Source: Planctomycetota bacterium (lineage in GTDB: Bacteria; Planctomycetota; Planctomycetia; Planctomycetales; Planctomycetaceae). Taken from it: 45,858 bases of DNA. The position numbers were made by a program, and so were the translations under genes. Where the stretch lies: positions 1 through 45,858 of the forward strand of contig JAQBWV010000020.1 in the NCBI GenBank assembly GCA_027624335.1, given 5' to 3'. This document shows, piece after piece, positions 1 through 8,748 of the stretch (positions are counted from its first letter, which is position 1; every line of letters begins with the position of its first letter). A model generated the notes under the pieces. It had not been told where the DNA came from, did no database searches, and worked only from the letters and a program-made list of their open reading frames with translations.

Positions 1-2319
1 TGCCTGACCGGTCTGTTCCAGGGCCGATGCGATGACTGCTCCAAATGTGTCGAGTTCCGAATCGGAGAGCGTCAGAACGTTGAGACCTGCCATTTCAACC
101 GCCGCCAGTTGAATCTCTCCGACGCTTTTTTGCCGCGCTGGATTAAGAAGCGCCGATGCCGAAGTGAGGCCTTGCAGAATTCCGCTTAGATGGTCGTGGT
201 CCAGTGCGACGGTCGATCTCAGCAGGCTCGTCGCCGCCTCTGTTCTTCCCAGTCCGGTCAAGGACACGATGCGGAGCCCGGTTGCGGTTTCAAGTAATGG
301 CTGCGGCAGTGGTGTCTCCTGTTTTGCGTCGTCAGTTGATTCAGTTGATATTGTGGAGGCCGAAACGAGTACATGTTGCAGAAGCCGATCCGCAGATTCG
401 AAGTCGGGCAGGTCAAGCGTCAGCAGTATCCTGGCGGTTCGAATAAGGAAGTCTGCTTCGTTTGCTGCCAGCGGCGACGACGAATCAAGGATCGAGCGAA
501 CGTAGGGCGCGAGCAGGGCGACGACAGCCGGCTCCCATTCGGAGCGAGACTTATTAAGGCGTCGAAGTCGGTCCAGAATGATCTCGGAGCAGCGGGCAAC
601 GCCAATCATTGAGTCGGTAAAACGTGCGTGCCCGTCCGGGACAGAGGCGTACAACTTGAGCGCTGCTGTGGTTTGTTGACGTTGCTCCTGAATCTGTGCC
701 AGCATCCAGGTCGCCTCGCTGGCCGTTACGGATCCTGAAAACGTCGCCCGGTGATGCACCAGCGCCGCCTCATACGCCTCTCGACTCTCCTGAGTCGGCG
801 CGTTGCGGAATTCCATTCCGAGGCACCACGCAGCAAGCAAGTCAGCGTCCGCTGCGCGGGGACCTTGATCGTGTAGTTCAGTTACAAGTCGAAAAACGAT
901 AACCGCGTCAGAAAACTTCTTTTGTTGCAGCAGCAGTGACCCGTATGTGTAGCCGATTTCTGCTGCGGCCTCGTTGGCTCGTTGGTTTCTCGCGGTGACG
1001 AATGCATGCGCGTATCGTTCTGTCCCGGCATCTGGTTTTCCCGCTGCGTAGAGAGCCTGGCCTTCGCGCACCAGTGCGCCGACTTCCGCTCCGTACATGT
1101 CGCGACTTTGTTCGTCAGCCAGCAGGTTTTGCGCACGAGTTGCCCAGTAGTTGTTTCCGGTCGCGGTTGCCATTTGGATCGCTCGTTGAACTTCCTGGCG
1201 AAGTTCCGACGCCAGCTGTGGGCGATCTTTTTCTTCGGCGATTTGAGACAACTTCAGAAACACTCGAGCGGACTGAAAGCTGAGTGGCCCATTGAGAGCA
1301 CGCTGTTCTTTCTGGTGTTTCTGCAGAACGTCGGCGGCGTCGGTGTAACGATTCTCGTCGATGAGCAACTCGACTTGCTCAACGGCCATCGCATCGCGGA
1401 ATTCGTTGGGAGGTTTGTCGTCACGCATGGCATTGAGCATTGACCACGCGGCAGCCTGATTGCCTCGAAGTCGCAGTGTCTCTATCAGCCCAAGCTGACT
1501 TTGCCACATGACTCGATCTCGTGACGAGACAGCTGCCAGCCGTCTCAGGGCTTCGTCCGCTTTCACCAGTGCGTCGGCGCGGTCGGAAGACGATTCGGGA
1601 AACAGCCTGGCCTGATCGAGGAGCACCAGACCTGATCGGAGCCGAACGGCTCGTTGCAGTTTCTGAAGCTGGTGAGGCTCCAGCTTCTCGCCCATCACGT
1701 CGGTCGATCGGGCTCTGGCAAGGTCTCCTGCCGCGGTCTCAAGTCTTTGCAATTCCGGGATGAGTGAAGCTGAAATCTGAAACGCACGTTCGGTCAGCGT
1801 TCGGTCGAAGGGCGACAGTTCAAATCGCCATCGCAGACTCTCCACTTCAGATGCTGTGACGAAAGCCAGTTGTGACTCAAGCAACAATTGCTGGGGATGA
1901 TTCTGGCGGCTTTCAAGAACTTCCGTGACTGCTCGTCGAGCGTGCTTCAGAAGTTCGGTCTGCTCGTCGAGCGTTGAAACCGTTCGTGAATGCTCTGTGA
2001 AGGACTGTGAGAGTTCGACCGAAAATCGTGTTCGAGCAACGAGATTGAGGGTCTTGTCAGCTAGCCTTCTGAGGCAAACCGCCTCAGCCAGCGAAAACAG
2101 TCCGCGCGAGCGAAGCCCGGAAAAGTAGTCCTGCGAACGTTGCCACTCGTCGCGCTGGTCGAAGCTTTGAGCAAACAATGGTGAGCTCACTGCGGCAACC
2201 ATCAGAAACAGGACGACCGCAAGCAACGCGACCGGGAAGCACTGACGCTCTCGCACTCGTGTTTCCAGAGAAACACACGGAAAATGCGGCGATTCAGATG
2301 TGAGAATGCGGCGGGGCAT
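1..2319 (-). CDS. Exported helical-repeat (TPR-like) protein, 3' end outside window
   Basis: An open frame of 773 codons runs from ATG at 2319 to the left edge without a stop, so the C terminus is missing. Residues 1-27 are polar and basic. Residues 28-50 form a hydrophobic segment ending in LFA-Q, which reads as a signal peptide with cleavage near residue 50. The rest is rich in Ala, Leu, Gln, Glu and Arg, with recurring amphipathic helix pairs (for example AAWSMLNAMRD and ALYAAGKPDAGTERYAHAF) typical of tetratricopeptide-type solenoids. I see no catalytic motif. It is probably a periplasmic or envelope scaffold protein; that role is inferred from the fold type only. It is transcribed away from the gene at 2865 across a 545-base gap. 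The protein is certain to be coding from the length of the frame and the signal peptide; its function is unknown. Confidence 0.82.
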   Translation of the reverse strand, partial: MPRRILTSESPHFPCVSLETRVRERQCFPVALLAVVLFLMVAAVSSPLFAQSFDQRDEWQRSQDYFSGLRSRGLFSLAEAVCLRRLADKTLNLVARTRFSVELSQSFTEHSRTVSTLDEQTELLKHARRAVTEVLESRQNHPQQLLLESQLAFVTASEVESLRWRFELSPFDRTLTERAFQISASLIPELQRLETAAGDLARARSTDVMGEKLEPHQLQKLQRAVRLRSGLVLLDQARLFPESSSDRADALVKADEALRRLAAVSSRDRVMWQSQLGLIETLRLRGNQAAAWSMLNAMRDDKPPNEFRDAMAVEQVELLIDENRYTDAADVLQKHQKEQRALNGPLSFQSARVFLKLSQIAEEKDRPQLASELRQEVQRAIQMATATGNNYWATRAQNLLADEQSRDMYGAEVGALVREGQALYAAGKPDAGTERYAHAFVTARNQRANEAAAEIGYTYGSLLLQQKKFSDAVIVFRLVTELHDQGPRAADADLLAAWCLGMEFRNAPTQESREAYEAALVHHRATFSGSVTASEATWMLAQIQEQRQQTTAALKLYASVPDGHARFTDSMIGVARCSEIILDRLRRLNKSRSEWEPAVVALLAPYVRSILDSSSPLAANEADFLIRTARILLTLDLPDFESADRLLQHVLVSASTISTESTDDAKQETPLPQPLLETATGLRIVSLTGLGRTEAATSLLRSTVALDHDHLSGILQGLTSASALLNPARQKSVGEIQLAAVEMAGLNVLTLSDSELDTFGAVIASALEQTGQA

Positions 2320-2864
2320 CTTCGCCGTTTACTTTCAGTCAGAGTCTGATCGCAATCGATCGGGTGACGGAATGTCAGGACGGGAAAGGATGGCCTTTCC
2401 CCATGGTTGAATGCTTCCGGCGAATGTTCGTAGCAACTCAGGAGTCATCGAAGTCTATCGTACACGGGCTCTTGTTGGAGCACCGTTTCGTCGACATTGC
2501 ACCTCTGGGGCGCATTCCCCGGTGCGGCTTACGGTGTCATCTGATGTTTCGGCAATGACTAATCTTAACGAACATCCCGGCCATCCAGACAATGGCGTCA
2601 AGGAAACGGCCGTTTGAAGACAATGGCGATATGAAAGCGAATTGCCGATGTCGGTTGTTTGTTTTTGTATCCGCCCGCTCATCAGGCCTGGGCAAGGTGC
2701 TCGACGTATGCAAATCCCCAGTTACCTCGTTAATGCCCGCTGGCGGTCTAAGCAGAATTCTGGTGCTGCGGTTTTGCGGGCACATGCGACGCAGTCGGAT
2801 TCCGTTCCGCGACGAGACCAGGCTGGAATTGACTCCATAGCAAGGTTTGAGTGACAACCCGTGC
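2320..2864. other. Divergent intergenic region, no gene seen
   Basis: The 545 bases separate the minus-strand gene starting at 2319 from the plus-strand gene starting near 2865, so promoters for both should lie here. Short open frames exist on both strands but none has a ribosome binding site or recognisable protein. A perfect 12-base palindrome, AAACGGCCGTTT, lies at 2604-2615, flanked by two copies of GACAATGGCG (near 2588 and 2618). It could be an operator, but there is no direct evidence. Confidence 0.4.
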
Positions 2865-3548
2865 ATGTTCGAGATCCTTCTATTATGCGCGCTCTCCGAT
2901 CTCCCGGATCTTAAGACGTTGCCTGGCGTCGAGTCGGCTGAAGCTGTCGTCAAGTGCGACAATCCTGAACTGACGATCGTTCACGTTCGTGACTGGCACT
3001 ACATCGACTACGCGGCGTTCAAGGCAGACGTGGAAGGCGACATCGACGGAGCGCTGATTCCAGATCAGTACGTTGGATTCGCGCGAGAAGTACAGGAGAT
3101 TCAGGATCAGCAGGAGTTGTTTCTACGAGCGTGCGTCAAAGCAGGCTGCAATGACGTGTGGATCGAGGGGCTGACTCCCGACATTGCGCCGGCCTTTCGA
3201 CTGATCTGTCGAGCGGCAGCGGCGAACGGCCTCTACGACAGTCCGAATCCATTGAGCGTTGGCGTGGCTGGCCGACTGTTTGTCGAACGAATAATTCGAG
3301 TTCACGCGCTGGACACTGATGTGGGACTGAAGCTCACTTTCCCGTTGGACGCTTCCGGGAATCTGCGTAAGGTGCCTGATTCCGATGTCGAGAAGCGGGA
3401 AAATCTGATGATCCGGCAGCTGACGGGTGTTCGAGGTGTCGCCATTGTTGTCCTTGGTGGTGCTCATGACTTGAGCGACAACGTTCCAGCGCGAGTCAAA
3501 CTCGTCGTGGTGACGGTGAAGGGCTATCGAAAGGTCAGCGGCGAATAG
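2865..3548 (+). CDS. Conserved-looking protein of unknown function with TraB/Tiki-like motifs
   Basis: About 227 residues. Two motifs stand out. One is a near N-terminal VHVRDWHY. The other is a C-terminal block of RENLMIRQL followed by VVLGGAHDLSDNV. The pairing of an early His motif with a late Arg-Glu-Asn block and a Gly-Gly-Ala-His motif resembles the TraB/PrgY/ChaN (Tiki) superfamily, whose members bind metal or haem or act as proteases. The resemblance is by eye and the protein is shorter than typical members. ATG at 2865 is preferred as start. A TTG at 2847 is also in frame, but the only purine stretch before it (AAGG) is one base away, too close to work as a ribosome binding site. No signal peptide is obvious, although the N terminus is mildly hydrophobic. 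Function unknown. Confidence 0.72.
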   Translation: MFEILLLCALSDLPDLKTLPGVESAEAVVKCDNPELTIVHVRDWHYIDYAAFKADVEGDIDGALIPDQYVGFAREVQEIQDQQELFLRACVKAGCNDVWIEGLTPDIAPAFRLICRAAAANGLYDSPNPLSVGVAGRLFVERIIRVHALDTDVGLKLTFPLDASGNLRKVPDSDVEKRENLMIRQLTGVRGVAIVVLGGAHDLSDNVPARVKLVVVTVKGYRKVSGE

Positions 3549-3852
3549 CTATTGGTTCTCTGTCCACGATCCAGGTCTTATTCCTGTCAATATGCCATGG
3601 TCCACGACAGCGTGAACGCGCGGTGGTTGCGAAGAGTTGACGTTACCTCGCGAAGCCCATCACGACACGGGCTGGGGAACGTCCTGCTGGATTGCAGAAG
3701 AATTCCTGGAAATGCTGAGTTTTCACCGTGGTAAAGTTTGGATCGCAACGACTGTCTTCAGGCAGACTACTGTTGCCTGCTGCCTGGCCGAGCCATACTC
3801 TGGCGTCTGATGGCTGTCCGGCATCAAGTAGAATTAACTCGGGAGATAGTCG
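3549..3852. other. Intergenic region before the di-haem oxidoreductase
   Basis: This 304-base stretch has no credible gene. It ends with the ribosome binding site GGGAG at 3841-3845, seven bases before the ATG at 3853. I could not identify a convincing promoter or terminator by eye. Confidence 0.35.
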
Positions 3853-5589
3853 ATGAGAAACTCTCAAGTGGTGACGCGGAGTAGGCGGAAGATAACTCTG
3901 GCGACATGGGGAGCTGTGGCCTTTGGCGGAGCAGGTAGCCTCAGCCTGATGGCGACCGCGGCGGACGAACCTGCTGAGCAAAGCGAGTCCCGAGCAATTG
4001 CTGTCGCGGTGGGCTCCAGCGAAGTGGGCTCAATAGACGGTGCAGAGATTTTTGCTCGCGAGTGGATTCCTGGCGACAAGCGATCTCACGGAGGCGACGG
4101 ACTCGGCCCGGTATTCAATGATAGCTCCTGCGTCGCGTGTCATAACCAGGGTGGTATCGGGGGCGGTGGGCCAGCCAGCAAGAACGTCGATATTGTGACG
4201 GCGTTTCATACGCCGCATCAGCGGCAGGTTCAACGATCAAACACCATCCAGCTGCCGGCGACGCTTCCCGGCATCTTGTTTCAGTCAGTGTTTGGGAATC
4301 TCGACAGCATTCCGCCCCTGTCGGCTGGTACCAATGATGACTCAGTGGCGACTGCCTCTGAGGACGCCGCAGCGACACCGCTAAACGCTGCTGAGAAGGC
4401 TGCAGAGTTGCAGAAATCACAGGAATTGCGACGAAAGAGAGAGGTCGAGACGGATCGAAATCAACTGGCGATGTTGCACCCGGGATTCGCATTTGCGAAC
4501 AGTGTCGTCCTGCACAAGGACGCGACGTTTGCTGGTTATCAGACTTGGCGAGGGCAGATGGCCGGAATGCAGTTCGGCATTCAGCATCAGCAAGCTGACG
4601 TGCAATTGTTCGGACCGGAGGTCAGCCGTGCAGCTGATGAAGTCGCAGTCGGCAGAGGCAATGGCCACATTCTGATGGCTCAGCTGAAGCAGCAGGTTCA
4701 AACTGCCGCGATGCGAGGTATGAATTCCTCATCGAGGCAGGGGAATTTCGTCATCACAAAATCACAGCGGAATACGACGGCCCTGTTTGGAGCCGGTCTG
4801 ATCGACTCAATTCCGACAGCAGTTCTGGAATCTCTGGAAAGCGCTCAGACAAAGAATCGCGTCGTCAGTGGTCGAGTTGCTCGGCTTAAGGACGGCTCGG
4901 CTGGTCGATTCGGCTGGAAGTCGCAAAAGGCGCGTCTGAGTGACTTTGTCATGACGGCGTGCGCGGTGGAAGTTGGGCTCAACGTTCCGGATCATCCGCA
5001 GGCGGGGCATCCGCAAAATGCCGATTACAGACCGGCGGGACTTGACCTGAATCAGTCACAATGCGACGCGCTGATTAGTTTTATCGCCGAGCTGCCAGCC
5101 CCGGTTCAACGCAAATTCGGCGACGACACAGATAAGGGTTACATCGAAGCGGGGCACACCTTGTTTGCGAAAGTCGGCTGTGCTGACTGTCATGTCCAGA
5201 CTGTTGGCGAAGTGGTTGGCATTTTCAGCGACCTGCTGCTGCACGACATGGGCGGGGAGCTTGGCGACACGGGCAGTTACGATGTCTTCATTCCGGATTC
5301 CACTCCTGATGGCGAGATCCTGCAGTTGACATCTTCGCAGACACAGGAAGGCCAGGCGAAGAAGTCCATTACCGGCGCGACTCGTCAGGAATGGCGAACT
5401 GCGCCGCTATGGGGTGTTCGGGATTCAGCTCCTTATCTGCACGACGGCCGAGCGGAGACACTTTCACAGGCGATCGCGATGCACGGCGGTGAGTCGTCAT
5501 CGTCGACACAGAAGTTCTTTGCGATGACAGATGCTGAGCGATTCATGGTGATTTCGTTCCTGAAGTCGCTCGTCGCTCCGAAACAGTAA
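3853..5589 (+). CDS. Di-haem oxidoreductase, putative peroxidase (DHOR / DUF1111 type)
   Basis: A 578-residue exported protein with two c-type haem attachment motifs, CVACH at 93-97 and CADCH at 443-447. The second half carries the block PLWGVRDSAPYLHDGRA and an AMHGG motif (Met near 543) as in di-haem cytochrome c peroxidase relatives of the 'thiol oxidoreductase' family PF06537. Members are periplasmic electron-transfer enzymes; the physiological substrate is usually unknown. Residues 1-37 are an Arg-rich start, a hydrophobic stretch and an Ala-rich cleavage region, so export and periplasmic haem attachment are expected. The ribosome binding site GGGAG lies seven bases upstream of the ATG. 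Residues 160-200 form a charged, Ala/Glu/Lys-rich insert between the haem domains. It is followed 218 bases later by a DUF1559 gene, which need not be related in function. Confidence 0.9.
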   Translation: MRNSQVVTRSRRKITLATWGAVAFGGAGSLSLMATAADEPAEQSESRAIAVAVGSSEVGSIDGAEIFAREWIPGDKRSHGGDGLGPVFNDSSCVACHNQGGIGGGGPASKNVDIVTAFHTPHQRQVQRSNTIQLPATLPGILFQSVFGNLDSIPPLSAGTNDDSVATASEDAAATPLNAAEKAAELQKSQELRRKREVETDRNQLAMLHPGFAFANSVVLHKDATFAGYQTWRGQMAGMQFGIQHQQADVQLFGPEVSRAADEVAVGRGNGHILMAQLKQQVQTAAMRGMNSSSRQGNFVITKSQRNTTALFGAGLIDSIPTAVLESLESAQTKNRVVSGRVARLKDGSAGRFGWKSQKARLSDFVMTACAVEVGLNVPDHPQAGHPQNADYRPAGLDLNQSQCDALISFIAELPAPVQRKFGDDTDKGYIEAGHTLFAKVGCADCHVQTVGEVVGIFSDLLLHDMGGELGDTGSYDVFIPDSTPDGEILQLTSSQTQEGQAKKSITGATRQEWRTAPLWGVRDSAPYLHDGRAETLSQAIAMHGGESSSSTQKFFAMTDAERFMVISFLKSLVAPKQ

Positions 5590-5807
5590 TCAGAAACTGA
5601 TGGCGACCGTTGATACCGTTGATGATGTTTTTACTGTCGTTACGTCGTTACCAGTTTGCCGCTGACGGGAACTCCGTTCTCGTTCGCCGTTTCGATCATC
5701 ATTCGCCCTTCGCGCCGGTCTCTGCGTGGTCGCTGCCGGACCACGCCGGCAAGGGTAAGTCTGTTCCTGCCGTCCACTCTACAGATTCCGCAAGCAAGGA
5801 TTGACTC

Positions 5808-8375
5808 ATGGCTACTGTCGGATTGTCGATGTCCTTCGTTTCAATGTTTGGGGTCATGCTTCTCGCGGGAGGCCTGTCGGGGCTGCCGTTAGGGATTCCG
5901 CCAACAGAGCCTGATCCTCGGATGGAACGCGTCGCGCCCGAGGAATGTCTGTTCTATCTATCCTGGAGTGGAATGGCTGAGGCCTCGTCCGACAGTCCGA
6001 ACCACACAGAGCGATTGCTCGCAGAACCAGAGATCAGACGATTCATCGACGAGGTGATAAGCCGGCTGACTGCGGCTTTGAAACAAGGGGCAGGGCAGGG
6101 GGTGAATTCGCGGCGGGTAGCCGAGATCACGCCACGAATCCTCAAAGTGATTGCGGCGAATCCAACTGCCGTATTCGCCGGAAAATTCCGCGAGGGTGCG
6201 TCTGGGATGACGGTTCCAGTCGGCATCGTGGTGAACGTTGGCGAAGGGGTCGCCACTTTCGAAGACGACCTGCTGGCCATTCTTGAGATTCTTACCGATC
6301 AGCCTGTGCCGGAAGCGGTGGATGGTGTCCGGACGCTCGTTACTCCGCTGGGTATACCGAAGATTCAATGGGCAGTTCGAGACGGCTACTTCATTCTGGG
6401 AGTCAGCGAAGGCACGATCGCTCAAATTGAGCAACGCATGGCTGGTGTCGCCGTTGCCGAATGGCTGACAGCAATCAAAGATCGATTGCCGGTTGATCGC
6501 GTTTCTTCAGTCACTTTCATCAATACGAAAGAAATTCTGGCGGCTGCGACACCTCTGTTGATGCCGTTTCTGATGGCACGCGGACCGGAGTCCGGAAATC
6601 CACTCGACGCACTTGGGCTTTCCAATCTTGATTCTGTCATCAACGTGACCGGATTGAACGAGACCGGGACTGTCAGTCGAACCAGGCTGAAAACCAGTGG
6701 TAAGCCCACCGGGCTGTTGGCCATGCTGGACGCTGAGCCGTTGCAAGCCTCTGATCTCGCCGCCATCCCTGCTGATTCGACCATCGCGTTTTCAACGAAG
6801 CTTGATCCTGTAAAAACGATGGACCGATTCTTCACGCTCATTGATCTGATCGAACCAGGGGCATCGAAGGAAATTCGTCGCGAACTGCAAGGACTGGACT
6901 CGGAGATCGGTTTCAGCCTGGAGAACGACCTGATTGGTTCACTCGGTGAATCCTGGAGCGTTTATCAATCACCGAGCGAAGGTGGCAGGCTGTTTACAAA
7001 CTGGACGGCGGTCGTTGACATTCGCAACGCGGCCGCTCTGAGAGTTGTTTCGAACACGATCGTGGATCGAGTCAACAAGTTCGAAGAAATGCGCACGGCA
7101 CAGGGTGGTCGTATGCGGATGGTCGGCCTGAGGAAGTTGAAGGTGGGTCGGCAAACCGTTCATTTTATGAATGCGATCGGCGAGGACCTGCCAGTCGCTC
7201 CGGCATGGTGCGTGACGGACGAGCATCTGATCATCTCATTGTTCCCGCAGGGAGTAGCGGCGTTTCTCAACCGGAAGCCCAGTATAAAGACGCTCGCCTC
7301 GCTGCCACATGTGCAGCATGCGATCCAGAAGGATCGTCCGCCGATCGGCCTTGTTCATATCGACTCGGTGACGGTCTGCCGGACGGTGTACCCAGTGGTT
7401 CTTCTGGGCGCCAACATGCTGTTCTCCGAACTGCAGCGTGAAGGCGTCGACATCAACATCTCTGTGATGCCTGACGGTGAGACAATCGCCCGACATCTGC
7501 AACCGGCAATCATGACGGTTACCAGTTTGGATGACGGCATCGAGATCTTCTCGACGCGAACACTTCCCGTCAGCCTCGGAGCCGGCACTTCGATCCTGCC
7601 GTCACTGTTCCTTGTTCGAACGTCACGCTCGCACACACGTTTTGGGCAACCGACGGGACCAGGACTGCTCGATATTCTTTCGCCAAGGCGAGCGCAAATG
7701 TCGACGTCCACTACCAACCTCAAGCAGCTTGGCATTGCCATGCACAATTTCCACGACGTTAACAGTCGATTCCCGGTCGCCGCAGTGAAGGACGAGGATG
7801 GGAAACCGCTGCTGAGCTGGCGGGTTCAACTGCTGCCATTTCTCGACGAGCAAGCTCTGTTCAAAGAATTCCGCCAGGATGAAGCGTGGGACAGTCCACA
7901 CAACAAGGCGCTCATCGATCGCATGCCACGTGCATTGATCACTCCAGGCAGTAAGGCAGGGAAGGGAAAGACGAATTACGTTGGTTTGCACCACGAGAAT
8001 GCAATTTTCCGCGATGGCGATGGAACTCGTTTTCGTGACATTACCGACGGAACCAGCAACACGGTCATGATTGCCGAAGTTGACGATGATCACGCAGTCA
8101 TCTGGACGAAACCCGAGGACTTGAAGTTCGATCAGAAGAACCCACACACAGGCCTTGGAGAGCTTCGCAATGGTAGTTTTCTGGTCGTGCTGTGTGACGG
8201 AGCGGTGCAGGTTCTCCCTGCAACAGTAACAGCTGAGACTCTGGTGAAACTCGTCTTCAGAAACGACGGACAAGCGATCGACTTCAGCGAGTTTCGAGCA
8301 GGCGTCCTGCGTCAGCGGGCCGCAGAGGCCAGCGTGATTCGCGATAGTTCTCCGGTCGTCGAGGAATCACGCTGA
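5808..8375 (+). CDS. Large exported protein with C-terminal DUF1559 (SBP_bac_10-like) domain
   Basis: 855 residues. The N terminus (1-30) is a hydrophobic signal sequence. It lacks the pilin-type methylation leader that begins many DUF1559 proteins. Residues about 40-620 are a region I cannot assign; it contains repeated statements of alternating hydrophobic strands and reads like a soluble extracytoplasmic domain. Residues about 635-835 are a DUF1559 domain, recognised from LKQLGIAMHNFHDV, LLSWRVQLLPFLDE, DEAWDSPHN, ITDGTSNTVMIAEV and a final DGAVQVLP block. DUF1559 proteins are hugely amplified in planctomycetes and are thought to be envelope proteins; their biochemical role is not known. 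AAGGA lies upstream of the ATG at a normal distance. The combination of a long novel N-terminal part with a terminal DUF1559 is the main point of interest. Confidence 0.9.
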   Translation: MATVGLSMSFVSMFGVMLLAGGLSGLPLGIPPTEPDPRMERVAPEECLFYLSWSGMAEASSDSPNHTERLLAEPEIRRFIDEVISRLTAALKQGAGQGVNSRRVAEITPRILKVIAANPTAVFAGKFREGASGMTVPVGIVVNVGEGVATFEDDLLAILEILTDQPVPEAVDGVRTLVTPLGIPKIQWAVRDGYFILGVSEGTIAQIEQRMAGVAVAEWLTAIKDRLPVDRVSSVTFINTKEILAAATPLLMPFLMARGPESGNPLDALGLSNLDSVINVTGLNETGTVSRTRLKTSGKPTGLLAMLDAEPLQASDLAAIPADSTIAFSTKLDPVKTMDRFFTLIDLIEPGASKEIRRELQGLDSEIGFSLENDLIGSLGESWSVYQSPSEGGRLFTNWTAVVDIRNAAALRVVSNTIVDRVNKFEEMRTAQGGRMRMVGLRKLKVGRQTVHFMNAIGEDLPVAPAWCVTDEHLIISLFPQGVAAFLNRKPSIKTLASLPHVQHAIQKDRPPIGLVHIDSVTVCRTVYPVVLLGANMLFSELQREGVDINISVMPDGETIARHLQPAIMTVTSLDDGIEIFSTRTLPVSLGAGTSILPSLFLVRTSRSHTRFGQPTGPGLLDILSPRRAQMSTSTTNLKQLGIAMHNFHDVNSRFPVAAVKDEDGKPLLSWRVQLLPFLDEQALFKEFRQDEAWDSPHNKALIDRMPRALITPGSKAGKGKTNYVGLHHENAIFRDGDGTRFRDITDGTSNTVMIAEVDDDHAVIWTKPEDLKFDQKNPHTGLGELRNGSFLVVLCDGAVQVLPATVTAETLVKLVFRNDGQAIDFSEFRAGVLRQRAAEASVIRDSSPVVEESR

Positions 8376-8748
8376 TTCGTTTGTCACGATTGTGAACGCA
8401 GAGAGCGCAGAGGTCTCACAGAGAGATAAGGGGAAACCTATTCGTGACCTCTGTGTATTTCACCTCTGCAATCTCCGACCTTTCAGAGACCATTAATGCC
8501 CGTAGTGGCTCGACGTTACATGATGTTCTCGCCCGGTTTCGTCGCTAGACTCCGGGCAATTCCAGGCAGCAGATGAGTTCCGTATGATTTACGGGAAGAC
8601 TTCGATTCGAGGAGTTTTCAGCATTTGCTGGCAGGATCCTTGTTTCGCGGCGACTAACCAGATTTGTTCTCCGCATTTTGCCCACCTGGCCGTACGGGTC
8701 AGTACTCGTGCTCGACTTCTAAAAAACTCTGTCAAAGGATTTTAGCCC
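8376..8748. other. Intergenic region with a palindromic repeat
   Basis: The 373 bases between the DUF1559 gene and the Gfo/Idh/MocA gene contain no credible gene. Bases 8395-8470 hold an imperfect palindrome, described separately. The 3' end provides AAAGGA about ten bases before the next ATG. Confidence 0.4.
8395..8470. repeat. Imperfect palindrome of the ACGCAGAG type
   Basis: GCAGAGGT at 8407-8414 is exactly complementary to ACCTCTGC at 8462-8469. Inside these, ACAGAG and CTCTGTG also pair. The left arm begins with the purine-rich pattern ACGCAGAGAGCGCAGAG. It lies in the spacer just after a stop codon. It may act as a transcript-end hairpin or be a dispersed repeat; without a genome search the two cannot be separated. 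Confidence 0.5.
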
